A stretch of 64,000 nt of DNA from Zoogloea sp. (GCA_016703645.1 JADJBR010000009.1:817501-881500); one strand, 5' to 3'; numbered from the stretch's first letter, positions 27,086 to 36,972 are shown. Program-made: numbers and translations. Notes: a model not told the origin generated them from the letters alone.

Positions 27086-28319
27086 AGCGCCGCAACCTGA
27101 TCCTGGCACTGGCCGCGGCCGGCGTGGTGGCGGCTGCCGTGCTGTGGCCGCGGGGGCGTGAGGTGGACGTGGTCAGCGTTGCCCGGGCACCCCTGACCCA
27201 GTCGGTGGTGGCCACCGGGCGCATCGCCACACCGGCGCGCATTGTCATCGGCAGCCCCCTGGCAGCCACCGTACTGGAAGTGAAGGTGCGCGAGGGTGAC
27301 CCCGTGCACCCCGGGCAGATTCTGGCCCGCCTGCGCGCCGACGACGCCGAAGCCCTGGTGGGCCAGGCTACCGCCGCCCTGGCCGAGGCCGAGGCGCGCT
27401 TTGCCCAGATCGAAAGCGTCAGCCGCCCCGTGGCCGCCCAGCAACTCGCCCAGGCCGAGGCCAACCGCAAGGTGGCCGTGGCCGAGGCCGAACGGGCCCG
27501 CCAGCTGGTGGCCAAGGGTTTCTACGCCCAGTCGAAGGCCGACGATGCCCTGCGCAACGCCGCCAATGCCGCTTCCGCGGCCGATACGGCCCGCGCCCAG
27601 TTGGCCGCCCAGCAGGCCGGCGGCAGTGAGCGCGAGGCCGCCCGCGCCCGGGTGGACCAGGCCCGTGCCCAGCTCGTCAATGCCCGTGCCCGTGCCGCCC
27701 AGCTCACCCTGACCGCCCCGCCGCCGGCGTGGTGCTGACCCGTAAGGCCGAGCCCGGCGACGTGGCCACGGCCGGCAAGGTGCTGCTGGAGCTGGCCGAG
27801 GCCGGCGAGACCCGCGTCTATGCCACCGTGGACGAGAAAAACCTGCGCCTCCTCAAGCCCGGCCAGAAGGCCCGCGGCGTGGCGGACGCCTTTCCGGCCC
27901 AGCCCTTCGATGCCGAGCTCTACTACCTGGCACCGGCCGTGGACCCCCAGCGCGGCACCGTCGAGACCCGCTTCCGGGTACCCGCGGCCCCACCCTTCCT
28001 GCGCCCGGACATGACTGTTTCCGTCGAGACCATCACCGGCCACCGGGATGCCACCCTGGTCCTGCCCGCCGAGGCGGTGCGCGACCCGGACAGCGGCAAG
28101 CCCTGGGTGCTGGTGGCCCGGGACGGCATCGCCACCCGTGCCGAGGTCGGCCTCGGCCTGAGCGGCATCGGTCGCGTCGAGATCCTCACCGGCCTGGCCG
28201 AGGGCGACCAGGTGGTGCTGCCCTCCGGCGGCGCCCTGGAAGGCGACCGGCTGCGCATCCGCGAAGCCCGCAAGCCCAAGGTGTCGGGCGTGCAGGTGCC
28301 CCAGGGCATGACCCGCTGA
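27082..28319 (+). pseudogene. HlyD-family membrane fusion protein, interrupted by a frameshift
   Basis: Periplasmic adaptor of an ABC efflux or export system. The first part (ATG 27082) has an N-terminal membrane segment, a biotinyl-lipoyl half-motif and an Ala-rich coiled coil, and ends early at a TGA (27736-27738). The second part resumes in another frame with VVLTRKAEPGDVATAGKVLLEL (split here only for reading) and carries the lipoyl and beta-barrel domains to 28319. The break is at 27715-27722, where one base is missing beside a CCCC run; restoring it gives a normal protein of about 412 residues. It may be a real mutation or an assembly error. Confidence 0.85.
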
Positions 28320-28353
28320 TGGCCGCCCCGGCGGGCCCGCGGAGCACCCCGAC

Positions 28354-29570
28354 ATGAAGTTCCGGCTCCCCTTCGCGCCCCTCGTGGCCCTGCGCTTCCT
28401 GCGCGAGGGGCGCATGCAGACCCTGCTGATCCTCGCCGGCACCACCGGTGGCGTGGCGGTGATCGTCTTCCTGACCCAGCTCATCACCCAGCTCCAGGCC
28501 CAGATCGTGGACCGGGTGCTGGGCAGCCAGGCCCACGTGGTGATCCGCCCGGCCGAGGAGGTCAATCGGCGCGCCATCGACGACGCCGGCTTTGCCTCCA
28601 TCGTCGAGCCCCGCGCCCAGCGCCTGCGCTCCATCGACCAGTGGGAGAACATCGCCCGCCTGGCCGCCGACATGCCCGGGGTGACCGCGGTGTCGCCGGT
28701 GGTCACCGGCCCGGCCTTCGCGGTACGGGGTCAGGCCAGCAAGTCGGTGGCCCTGATGGGGGTGGACGCCGAGCGCTACCGGCGCATCGTGCGCATGGAG
28801 GAATACATGGTGGCCGGGCGCTTTGCCGTGGAAGGCACCCGGGCGGTGATCGGCAGCGAGCTGGCCAAGGACCTGGGCATCCGCATGGACGACAAGCTGC
28901 GGGTGGCCCTGCCCAATGGCCGCGACGAGCTGCTGCAGGTGGGCGGCATCTTCGACATCGGCAACCGCGATCTCAACCGCCGCTGGGTCTTCGTGACCCT
29001 GCCCCTGGCCCAGAGCCTGCTCGACCTGCCCGGCGGCGTGTCCAACCTGGACCTCACCGTGGCCGACATCTTCGAGGCCCAGCCAGTGGCCGACCGCCTG
29101 CGCGGCGCCACCAGCCTCAACGTGGAGAGTTGGATGCAGACCAACGCCCAGCTGCTCGCGGCCCTGCGCAACCAGTCGGTGTCCAACAATCTGATCCGCA
29201 GCTTCGTGGTCATCATCGTGGCCCTGGGCATCGCCAGCGTGCTGGTGGTCAGCGTGGTGCAGAAGCAGAAGGAGATCGGCATCCTGCGCGCCATGGGCGC
29301 CAGCCGCAGCATGATCCTGCAGATATTCCTGATCCAGGGGGCGGTGGTGGGGGCGGTGGGCTCGGTGCTCGGCAGCATGCTGGCCTTCACCCTGCTCAAC
29401 GTGTTCTCGGCCATCTACCGCAACGCCGACGGCCAGCCCCTCTTTGCCGCCGAGCTGGAGCCGCGCTTCATCGCCATGGCAGCCCTGGTGGCCACTTGCG
29501 TAGGCCTGCTGTCGGCCCTCATCCCGGCCCGCCGCGCGGCGCGCATGGACCCCGTGCAGGCGATCCGCTC

Positions 29571-29574
<4 letters not shown>
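28354..29574 (+). CDS. ABC transporter permease (MacB/FtsX-LolC type)
   Basis: A 406-residue permease with four membrane helices: one near the N-terminus ([21 protein letters not shown]), a large periplasmic domain (about 50-285) and three at the C-terminus ([17 protein letters not shown], then [21 protein letters not shown] and a last one). [22 protein letters not shown] is the coupling helix hallmark of FtsX/MacB permeases. It overlaps the ATPase gene by 4 bp. With the adaptor and ATPase it forms a MacAB-like envelope transporter; the substrate is unknown. Confidence 0.9.
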
Positions 29575-30287
<713 letters not shown>

Positions 30288-30299
30288 GTGGCCCGGCGA

Positions 30300-30584
30300 C
30301 TATGTCGAGTGGCCGTGCCCGTGCTTGTTGTGCGACTTGGCACCGGGCTTTTCGGGTTCCGGCGCCGGGTAGCGGATCACCGTCACCGATTCGTCAGGCT
30401 CGAACCAGAACTCGTCATTGGCGTTGCCGAAGCGGCCCGCCACAATCAGGATCAGGCCATCCACGTGCTTGATCTGCGTGATGGTTTCCCAGGCAAAGGT
30501 CGGGTGAGCATTGGCGCCGGTGCCGCTGTAAATATGGTCGCCAACAAGCACTTCGGCGGCGGTAAGGGTGATTTTGTTGGTCAT
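30300..30584 (-). CDS. Small protein of unknown function with His-rich C-terminus
   Basis: A 94-residue protein not recognised as a family. It is predicted cytoplasmic (no signal peptide). The core ([17 protein letters not shown], then [19 protein letters not shown] and [15 protein letters not shown]) looks like a small beta-rich fold, and the tail [11 protein letters not shown] carries four histidines that could bind metal. ATG 30584 is supported by an SD-like GGAGAGC 5-8 bases upstream; the long upstream extension of the frame has no such support. It converges on the ABC ATPase gene. Confidence 0.6.
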   Translation of the reverse strand: MTNKITLTAAEVLVGDHIYSGTGANAHPTFAWETITQIKHVDGLILIVAGRFGNANDEFWFEPDESVTVIRYPAPEPEKPGAKSHNKHGHGHST

Positions 30585-30913
30585 GACGCTCTCCTTCCGG
30601 AAAAACCGCAGGCCGGTCCCTGCCATAAGGAGGTCATGATGCGCTCTTGCGGAGATCCGCACCGAGGTGTCGTTGCCGAACAGATTGCCACCACAGCCAA
30701 GGGCATCCGATCGAAGGTCTGGTTGATGCAGGCAGTGAGCCGTCCGGGGTGAAAGGCCTTCTTTTGCGCTCAGCGTGATGCTCGGGATGCTTGGGCGGGT
30801 GGTCAGCGACAACGTGGCCGAGCCGCCCGCCGGGCGACTCGGTGCAGAAAATTGAATACTTCAGGGTCGAATCGCGACGATTTCTTCACCAACGCTGATT
30901 CGGACCCGCCAGC

Positions 30914-31339
30914 CTAGCGGCTCACCTCGCGCCGACGGACCGGCGTCTCGGGTGTGGACTGGGCATCCGCCACGAAGTACTCGTTGCCCTTGCGATAGTA
31001 GTGATTGCAGGCTGCAAGCTGGACCGGCCTGGAACCTCCACTGGAAAGGTCGGTACAAAAACGGCCGTCTTCCTCAAGCTTCCAGGTGCCCATGACGCCA
31101 AAGGATCGGACCGCCCGGATATTGCCGCTGAGGCTGCCATCGGCCTTCACCTCCAGGCGCACATCGCCCCCCGTGGTGGTGGGGCCCGCCAGGGTGGCGC
31201 CCACCAGCAGCGCCTGCACCTCGGCCTTGTCGAGGCGTTTTCCGCCCTGTTCCAGCAACTCGCCCAGCGTCGCCTGGGCCAGTGCCAACTGAGAGCCCAG
31301 CAACAGCGTTGCACCGGCAAGCATGGAGCGCATTGTCAT
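30914..31339 (-). CDS. Small secreted protein of unknown function
   Basis: A 141-residue protein with a signal peptide (MLAGATLLLGSQLALAQA). The mature part has LEVKADGSLSGNIRAV, GTWKLEEDGRFCTDL and CNHYYRKGNEYFV; the WK-x-D/E-GRFC followed by a later C-x-x-Y pattern is seen in several uncharacterised periplasmic proteins. A single disulfide between the two cysteines is likely. ATG 31339 is preferred, with an AAGG 8-9 bases upstream; ATG 31333 is equally possible. Divergent from the next small secreted protein. Confidence 0.6.
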   Translation of the reverse strand: MTMRSMLAGATLLLGSQLALAQATLGELLEQGGKRLDKAEVQALLVGATLAGPTTTGGDVRLEVKADGSLSGNIRAVRSFGVMGTWKLEEDGRFCTDLSSGGSRPVQLAACNHYYRKGNEYFVADAQSTPETPVRRREVSR

Positions 31340-31435
31340 GGTGGTATCCTTTTCAGGTGTCAGCGAACGATGATCAGAGACGATTATCCCGCAACCCGCA
31401 CGCTTCCGGCCAACCCTTCTCCCTTTCAACCCGCC

Positions 31436-31750
31436 ATGCTCCGTCCGCTCTTCCTCCTGCTCCTGACCCTTGTCGCCACCCCACCCGCCCATTCCGACGA
31501 GAGTGGCTTGTGTACCAGTGTCTGTGTCACGGAGCAGGGCCGCTGCCAGAAAAATGCACGCTCCATGGACCGCGTCGAACGGGATGGGTGGGCGTACCAC
31601 CAGGATGTCCGGATGGGGTCCGACGCCAGCGCTGAAATGGAACGGCTGGCAGCCCGGCAGGCGGAGGTCGACAAGCGGCGCTCCGAACGCGATGCCGATT
31701 GCGAGACGGCCTACGGACGCTGCATGTCGGATTGCCGGCGACCGCGCTGA
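31436..31750 (+). CDS. Small secreted cysteine-rich protein with mirrored Cys motifs
   Basis: A 104-residue protein with a signal peptide (LFLLLLTLVATPPAHS). After it comes C-x3-C-x6-C (CTSVC then GRC), about 45 charged helix-prone residues, and then C-x6-C-x3-C (DCETAYGRC then MSDC). The two motifs are mirror images, as expected of a two-helix hairpin stapled by disulfides. No family was recognised. ATG 31436 gives the signal peptide; the frame is open far upstream without reason. Cysteine layout is seen directly; the fold is inference. Confidence 0.6.
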   Translation: MLRPLFLLLLTLVATPPAHSDESGLCTSVCVTEQGRCQKNARSMDRVERDGWAYHQDVRMGSDASAEMERLAARQAEVDKRRSERDADCETAYGRCMSDCRRPR

Positions 31751-31846
31751 GCCCGGCCGCCCGAAGGCAGAACATCACCTTTCCGCCGATCCTGCCCCTC
31801 GGCCATAATCAGGTCCGCATCCTCATCCAGACGTGTTTGCCATCCC

Positions 31847-32644
31847 ATGAAGGCCAAATCCACCCTTTACGATCTGCTCGGAGTCACCCCGGACGCCACC
31901 GAGGCCGAAATCGAGGCAGCCCACCTGCTGCTGCTGGAACGCTACCAGTCGGGCCGGCACGGCCTGCCGCCAGTGGATGCGGACAACCGCGTAAAGGCCA
32001 TCAAGGAAGCCTTCTGGATACTTTCCGAGCCCGGTCGGCGTGCCGCCTACGATGCCAGCCTGATCCACACTGTCGCCACATCACCCCTGCCGCTGGAAGG
32101 CAACTTGCCCCTCAAGGTCGAGATCAGCGATGTGAAGTGGACGCCGGGACGGATCATGCTGACCATCATCGGCGGCCTGATGATCGTCGGCATGCTGATC
32201 CAGATCTTCTTCTCCGTCTTCGCCTTCAAGCAGGCCGGACGGGTTGCCAGCGGCGAGATGGCTGCCCAGGCCCAGGAGCGAGTGATGGCCGCAGAGCGGC
32301 GCCAGATGTACGGCAACATGAGCGAAGCAGAGATCGCCGAGCAGGAACGCCGGGAACGCGAGGAACGGGCCGATTCCGCCAGCCGCTACGAGCGGGAGCG
32401 TCAGGAGCGGGCCCGCCGGGACGAGGAGCGTCGCCGTGAGGAAGCCCTGCGCGAGCGCACCTACTACGCCGACCGGGTGTCCTCCGACCTGGAACGGGCC
32501 GAGCAGGCGGCCCGCATGCAGGCGGAGCGCGAGCAACGCATGAAGGAGGAGGCCGAGCGCCGCGCCGAGATGGAAGAGCAGCGGCGCGTGCAGGAGCGTC
32601 TGGCCCGGGAGCGGGCACGCTGGCAGCAGGAACTTCGCAACTGA
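31847..32644 (+). CDS. DnaJ-like membrane protein lacking the HPD motif
   Basis: A 265-residue protein. Residues 5-70 look like a J domain (TLYDLLGVTPDATEAEIEAA, then a second helix and IKEAFWILSEPGRRAAYDASL), but the His-Pro-Asp loop that activates DnaK is absent: the equivalent site reads YQSGRHGLPP. A membrane helix follows (about residues 101-127), then about 130 residues of charged, Arg/Glu-rich coiled coil. It is probably a tethered scaffold or adapter rather than an active co-chaperone. No cognate gene is adjacent. Confidence 0.75.
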   Translation: MKAKSTLYDLLGVTPDATEAEIEAAHLLLLERYQSGRHGLPPVDADNRVKAIKEAFWILSEPGRRAAYDASLIHTVATSPLPLEGNLPLKVEISDVKWTPGRIMLTIIGGLMIVGMLIQIFFSVFAFKQAGRVASGEMAAQAQERVMAAERRQMYGNMSEAEIAEQERREREERADSASRYERERQERARRDEERRREEALRERTYYADRVSSDLERAEQAARMQAEREQRMKEEAERRAEMEEQRRVQERLARERARWQQELRN

Positions 32645-32712
32645 TAGGGCGTGAAGAAATCGTAGCGAACTCGGGTCGCGCAGCAGATTGACTCACACCC
32701 GCTGAGACCTGA

Positions 32713-32728
32713 CTCCCCCCGGGGGGAG
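32713..32728. repeat. 16-bp perfect palindrome
   Basis: CTCCCCCCGGGGGGAG is its own reverse complement. It sits between the J-like gene and dbpA, 15-20 bp before a second hairpin. It cannot form a loop of normal size, so a protein site or a cruciform is possible; significance is unclear. Confidence 0.4.
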
Positions 32729-32732
32729 CAAC

Positions 32733-32762
32733 CCACGCAGCGGCGGAGCGTGGCGTTCTTTC
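32733..32762 (+). terminator. Probable transcription terminator after the J-like gene
   Basis: CCACGC at 32733-32738 and GCGTGG at 32748-32753 form a 6-bp stem with a 9-base loop, followed by CGTTCTTT. The T-tract is imperfect, so termination efficiency is uncertain. It lies 90 bp after the J-like stop and 45 bp before dbpA. Confidence 0.4.
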
Positions 32763-32807
32763 CCTGCGCACTGCGGCACGCGGCCCTGCTTTCCGGGATA
32801 ATCCGGC

Positions 32808-34274
32808 ATGAACTCGACCCTGCCCCCGCCGTCGGACGCCGATTCCGGCCCTGTCTCCGACGCCACCTTCGTTCCGCCCCCGTCCGCCGTCGTGGCGGCG
32901 CCCTTCGATCAGCTACCCCTGCCGGCCCCGGTCATCGCCAACCTGGCACGCCTCGGCTACCACGCCATGACGCCTATCCAGGCCGCCAGCCTGCCGGTGG
33001 CCCTGGCCGGACACGACCTGATCGCCCAGGCCAAGACTGGCAGCGGCAAGACCGCCGCCTTTGCGCTGGCCCTGCTCGACCGCCTCAACCCCCGCAGCTT
33101 TGCCGTGCAGGCCCTGGTGCTGTGCCCGACCCGCGAACTGGCCGAGCAGGTCACCCAGGAGATCCGCCGCCTGGCCCGTGCCGAGGAGAACATCAAGATC
33201 CTCAGCCTGTGCGGTGGCACGCCGATCCGCCCCCAGGCAGACAGCCTGGAGCACGGCGCCCACATTGTGGTGGGCACGCCGGGCCGCCTGATGGACCACA
33301 TCTCCCGTGGCAGCCTGAAGCTCGACGCCCTGGGCACCTTGGTGCTGGACGAGGCTGACCGCATGCTCGACATGGGCTTCTTCGACGACATCGCCTACGT
33401 GGCCAAGGCCTGCCCGAAGCAGCGCCAGACCCTGCTGTTCTCGGCCACCTACCCGGAAGGCGTGGTGCGCCTGGCGCGCCAGTTCATGCGCCAGCCCCAG
33501 GAGATCTCCCTGCCCGAGCAGCACGCCGCCGAGACCATCCGGCAGCGCTTCTACGAGGTCACGCCGGACCAGCGCCTCCATGCCGTGGGCCTGCTGCTGC
33601 GCCATTACCGTCCGGAGAGCACCCTGGCCTTCTGCAACACCAAGCAGCAGTGCCGCGACCTGATCGACGTGCTGCATGCCGAAGGCTTTCACGTGCTGGC
33701 GTTGCACGGCGAGCTCGACCAGCGCGACCGGGACCAGGTGCTGGTGCAATTTGCGAACCGTAGCTGCTCGGTGCTGGTGGCCACCGACGTGGCCGCCCGC
33801 GGCCTCGACATCGCCCGCCTGGAGGCCGTGATCAACGTGGATGTGACCCCCGACCCGGAGGTGCATGTGCATCGCATCGGCCGCACCGGCCGGGCCGGCG
33901 AGGAAGGTTGGGCCCTGAGCCTGGCCAGCCCCAACGAGATGAACCGGGTGAACAACCTGGCCCGTGCCCATGGCTTCGAGCCGGTGTGGGAGTCCATCGA
34001 CGCCCTCCAGGCCGAGGACCAGACGCCCCTGGTGCCGCCCATGGTGACCCTGCAGATCCTCGGTGGGCGCAAGGAAAAGATCCGCCCCGGCGACGTGCTC
34101 GGCGCCCTCACCGGCGAGGCCGGCTTTGCCGCCAGCCAGATCGGCAAGATCAACGTGAACGAGCAATCCACCTACGTGGCCGTGGAGCGCAGCATTGCCC
34201 GCAAGGCCCTGAAGCGGCTCGGTGACGGCAAGATCAAGGGCAAGAAGGTCCGCGTCCGCCTGCTCGACGAGTAA
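32808..34274 (+). CDS. dbpA: DbpA, ATP-dependent RNA helicase
   Basis: DEAD-box helicase that assists large-subunit ribosome assembly. The 488-residue product shows AKTGSGKT (Walker A), VLDEADRMLD (DEAD), SATYPEGV (SAT), and RGLDIARLEAVINVDVTPDP-type motifs with HRIGRTGRAG. Its C-terminal 75 residues (VTLQILGGRKEKIRPGDVLG, GKINV, RIRLLDE-like end) match the DbpA RNA-binding domain that recognises 23S rRNA helix 92. A disordered Pro-rich 30 residues precede the core. The start is ATG 32808. Confidence 0.92.
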   Translation: MNSTLPPPSDADSGPVSDATFVPPPSAVVAAPFDQLPLPAPVIANLARLGYHAMTPIQAASLPVALAGHDLIAQAKTGSGKTAAFALALLDRLNPRSFAVQALVLCPTRELAEQVTQEIRRLARAEENIKILSLCGGTPIRPQADSLEHGAHIVVGTPGRLMDHISRGSLKLDALGTLVLDEADRMLDMGFFDDIAYVAKACPKQRQTLLFSATYPEGVVRLARQFMRQPQEISLPEQHAAETIRQRFYEVTPDQRLHAVGLLLRHYRPESTLAFCNTKQQCRDLIDVLHAEGFHVLALHGELDQRDRDQVLVQFANRSCSVLVATDVAARGLDIARLEAVINVDVTPDPEVHVHRIGRTGRAGEEGWALSLASPNEMNRVNNLARAHGFEPVWESIDALQAEDQTPLVPPMVTLQILGGRKEKIRPGDVLGALTGEAGFAASQIGKINVNEQSTYVAVERSIARKALKRLGDGKIKGKKVRVRLLDE

Positions 34275-34363
34275 ACTGGGTGCCATGGCGGGCGCGCCCG
34301 CCTCCGGCCTCGAATAACCTGTTCCCGGCAATCGAATTGCCCCCTGTCACCCGCGGATTGATC

Positions 34364-35053
34364 ATGGTCGATTCCACCCCCGACGCCAGCCCCCACCGCT
34401 TTCCCGATGCCGACGTGGCCGCCATCTACCGCGTGATCGCCGAGCGCCGCGACATGCGCCACTTCCGCCCTGATCCGGTCGATCCGGCGCTGCTTGCGCG
34501 GCTTCTGTGGGCCGCCCACCACGCCCCCAGCGTGGGCTACATGCAGCCCTGGCGCTTCGTCCGCATCACCGACCGGGGCCTGCGCGAGCGCATGCATGCC
34601 CTGGTCGAGGTGGAACGCTGCGCCACCGCCCGGGCCCTGGGCGAGCGCGAGGAAGACTTCATGCGCCTCAAGGTGGAAGGCCTGCTGGAAGCCGGAGAGG
34701 TGATCGTGGTGGCCCTGGCCGACGGGCGCGAGAAGCATGTTTTCGGCCGCCGCACCCTGCCCGAGATGGATCTGGCCTCGGTGGCCTGTGCCATCCAGAA
34801 CATGTGGCTGGCGGCGCGGGCCGAGGGCATCGGCCTGGGCTGGGTGTCGATCTTCGACCCCGCCGAACTGGCCAAGCTGCTGGGCATGCCGACCGGCGCC
34901 CGCCCGGTGGCCATCCTGTGCATCGGCCACGTGGAGGCCTTCTACCCCCGTCCGATGCTGGAGATCCACCAGTGGGCCGAACGCATGCCCCCGGAGACCG
35001 TGGTCTTCGAAAACGGCTGGCGTGACGAGGTACCGGCGCCGACAGGAGGCTGA
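34364..35053 (+). CDS. bluB: BluB, 5,6-dimethylbenzimidazole synthase
   Basis: Oxygen-dependent flavin-destroying enzyme that makes 5,6-dimethylbenzimidazole (the lower ligand of B12) from FMN. The 229-residue nitroreductase-fold protein shows RRDMRHFRPDPVDPALLARL, AHHAPSVGYMQPWRFV and AEGIGLGWVSIFDP, which are BluB hallmarks; the GYMQPW segment is characteristic. ATG 34364 starts the family-typical IYRVIAERRD region and fits best. It feeds CobT at 55.9-56.9 kb. The adjacent minus-strand regulator operon ends 1 bp away and is unrelated. Confidence 0.92.
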   Translation: MVDSTPDASPHRFPDADVAAIYRVIAERRDMRHFRPDPVDPALLARLLWAAHHAPSVGYMQPWRFVRITDRGLRERMHALVEVERCATARALGEREEDFMRLKVEGLLEAGEVIVVALADGREKHVFGRRTLPEMDLASVACAIQNMWLAARAEGIGLGWVSIFDPAELAKLLGMPTGARPVAILCIGHVEAFYPRPMLEIHQWAERMPPETVVFENGWRDEVPAPTGG

Positions 35054-35054
35054 G

Positions 35055-35384
35055 CTACCCGCCAGCGTGCCGCGCCAGCACCCCCGGTACCCCATGGCTG
35101 TCGCCCATGGGTAACAACTTCTGCAGGGCCTTCACGTAGCGGTGCAGGGCATCCAGCCCGGTGGGGGTCAGGCTGTAGCTGGTCTGGCTGCGCCCCGGGC
35201 CATCGCTGCGGCGCAGGGACACGTAATCCGCGGCGATCAGCTTCTTCAGATGGGACTCAAGGTTGCCGTCGGATACATCCAGGCTGCGCTTGAGTTCGGA
35301 GAAGCTGGCCTCGCCCGCACCGGCCAGGAAGGCAGCGAGCTGGGTGCGCAGGGGCTGGTGGAGAAGGGCGTCGAGGGGTTCCAT
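35055..35384 (-). CDS. Winged-helix transcriptional regulator (HTH_34 type)
   Basis: A 109-residue regulator. The pattern LRTQLAAFLAGAGEASFSEL, then VSDGNLESHLKKLIAADYV (recognition helix) and a wing with TSYSLTPTG is the one-domain winged-helix of the PadR/ArsR-like HTH_34 group. It is the last gene of a three-gene minus-strand operon with a membrane protein and a lipoprotein, and it lies 36 bp after the lipoprotein gene. Two matching dyads in the operon promoter (36936-36972) are a plausible binding site, which would make it autoregulated. Confidence 0.82.
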   Translation of the reverse strand: MEPLDALLHQPLRTQLAAFLAGAGEASFSELKRSLDVSDGNLESHLKKLIAADYVSLRRSDGPGRSQTSYSLTPTGLDALHRYVKALQKLLPMGDSHGVPGVLARHAGG

Positions 35385-35421
35385 GGGCGTTGGCCCGCAC
35401 CGGGCGGGCCGTTCCGTCTGC

Positions 35422-35820
35422 TTATTTCAGGTTGAATTCTGCCCGCATCGAGCCGGGATTGCGCCCATCCTGTTCACCGGGCACGCGGATTTCGAAATTT
35501 CCGCCGATCACTTCAGGGCCGGGCTTCCAGTTCTTGCCGTCCAGGCTGGCCCACTGCTTGTAGGTGTACACATCCTGACGGGTGCGCACGGTGAGGGTGC
35601 TGCGGGCTTCGCCCTCGAGCAGGCTGCCGTGGATGCGCGCCTCCACCGGCAGGGGCGCTCCCGCCGGATAGTGCAGGATAAAGGGCTGGCCGGCGGGCAC
35701 GGTTTCGCCGAAGCGGACGACGGGCAGACGAGCCAGCTCGTCGGCACCGGGCTTGCCAAAACTGGCGCAACCGGCCAGGGCCAGGGCGGCAAGCGCGCCG
35801 GCAGTAAGACGCAGGATCAC
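35422..35820 (-). CDS. Lipoprotein of the HTH_34 operon
   Basis: A 132-residue lipoprotein beginning at GTG 35820, which has an AGGAG 8-9 bases upstream. The lipobox LAGC places the lipidated Cys at residue 18. The mature domain is beta-rich (PAGQPFILHYPAGAPLPVEA, then LTVRTRQDVYTYKQWASLDG, and a final RAEFNLK), resembling small immunoglobulin-like envelope domains. I do not recognise the family. It is encoded between the membrane protein and the regulator and is probably co-transcribed with both; the end of the membrane-protein gene lies 37 bp upstream. Confidence 0.65.
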   Translation of the reverse strand: MILRLTAGALAALALAGCASFGKPGADELARLPVVRFGETVPAGQPFILHYPAGAPLPVEARIHGSLLEGEARSTLTVRTRQDVYTYKQWASLDGKNWKPGPEVIGGNFEIRVPGEQDGRNPGSMRAEFNLK

Positions 35821-35857
35821 GGTAAGACTCCTTCTTGACTTGGGGAAAAGGGGGCTG

Positions 35858-36910
35858 CTACTGACGTGGGCTACCGCCCTGGAAGTCCACCACCAGGGCC
35901 GACTCGACCTGCGGGCCATGGGTTGGATCGAGGCTGGCACGTATCCACGGGATCGATATCCAGTGGGTTTCCCGGGCCAGCCGCCACGGACCACCCGGCG
36001 CACGTACATCGCCGGTGGGCTGGCCATCGCGCAACAGGATCTCCAGGGGCTGATCGAGGGTCAGGGGCAGGATCGCATCGGAGGCCGGGCGGAACAGGTC
36101 GCCCGACACCTCGACCCGCACCGGCACGCGGGTGCCCGCAGGCAGGCCGACGATGCGCGGCCCGGCCAGATCGGCGGCGGAACGATAGGCTTCCAGGGAC
36201 GTGACCGGCACCTCGGGCGGCAGCAGGCTTGACGCGTAACGATGACCGGCAAGGGGCGCGGCCAGTACCAGCACGGTCCACCCCGCAGCCTGGACCAGGC
36301 GCAGGACGAAGGGGCGCTCGCGGCCGTGGTCAAGGAGGCCCGACAGCATCGGCAGGCCGAGTCCGAACACCGAGGTGGCGATCCACTTCATGGTTTCGAA
36401 GGGCAGCCTGGCGGCCAGCCCGGCGACGCCGATGGCAATGATGATGCCGCCGGCCCATTCCAGCACCTCTTCCGAGAACAGCCCATGTACGTAAAGGGCC
36501 AGGCCGATCAGCACCAGCCACACGGTGCATAGCATGTAGGCGCCACCGAAGAAGAAGGTGGCGAAGGTAAAGAGCGTGCCGATACCCATCAGCAGCCACA
36601 GCATCTTGACCACCTGACGGTGGATGAAGGACCAGGTTTCGTCCCTGGCCGCCTTGACACGCCGGGTCAGGTGCCAGTCCGCGTAGCCGGCACCGCCCAG
36701 CACAAAGGCAATGTAGGCCAGCCAGACCAGGGCCCGCCGGGTCGTGTCCGGGATCTGCTCGGCAGTGAAGACCACGTCACTGGACAGCAGCAACCCGGCG
36801 CCGGCCAGACCCCACAGGATGAGACTGTGGCGCTCCATACGCAGGTTGCGCTGACCGCGGACGAGCATGGACTGGATGCTGTCAAGCTGACGGGAGATGG
36901 GGTCGGCCAT
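35858..36910 (-). CDS. Polytopic membrane protein of unknown function (HTH_34 operon)
   Basis: A 350-residue inner-membrane protein. Six to eight hydrophobic helices lie between residues about 28 and 225 (for example LILWGLAGAGLLL, ALVWLAYIAFVLGGAGY, YMLCTVWLVLIGLALYVHG, GGIIIAIGVAGLAA, then TVLVLAAPLAG), followed by about 110 soluble residues (probably periplasmic). It is the first gene downstream of the operon promoter. I do not recognise the family. With the lipoprotein and HTH_34 regulator it could form a regulated envelope module; substrate unknown. Confidence 0.7.
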   Translation of the reverse strand: MADPISRQLDSIQSMLVRGQRNLRMERHSLILWGLAGAGLLLSSDVVFTAEQIPDTTRRALVWLAYIAFVLGGAGYADWHLTRRVKAARDETWSFIHRQVVKMLWLLMGIGTLFTFATFFFGGAYMLCTVWLVLIGLALYVHGLFSEEVLEWAGGIIIAIGVAGLAARLPFETMKWIATSVFGLGLPMLSGLLDHGRERPFVLRLVQAAGWTVLVLAAPLAGHRYASSLLPPEVPVTSLEAYRSAADLAGPRIVGLPAGTRVPVRVEVSGDLFRPASDAILPLTLDQPLEILLRDGQPTGDVRAPGGPWRLARETHWISIPWIRASLDPTHGPQVESALVVDFQGGSPRQ

Positions 36911-36935
36911 GATCGGAAGATTCCGTTTGAATTGA

Positions 36936-36972
36936 CTCTGCAGTTCAGAGCATATAACTCTGAGTTACAGAG
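36936..36972 (-). promoter_or_regulatory. Two dyad operators in the promoter of the HTH_34 operon
   Basis: CTCTG-N5-CAGAG occurs twice: CTCTGCAGTTCAGAG at 36936-36950 and CTCTGAGTTACAGAG at 36958-36972. Their centres are 22 bp apart, two turns of the helix. One overlaps the -35/-10 spacer and the other lies just downstream of the -10. Binding by the encoded winged-helix regulator would block this promoter. Sequence is seen; the binder is inferred. Confidence 0.72.
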
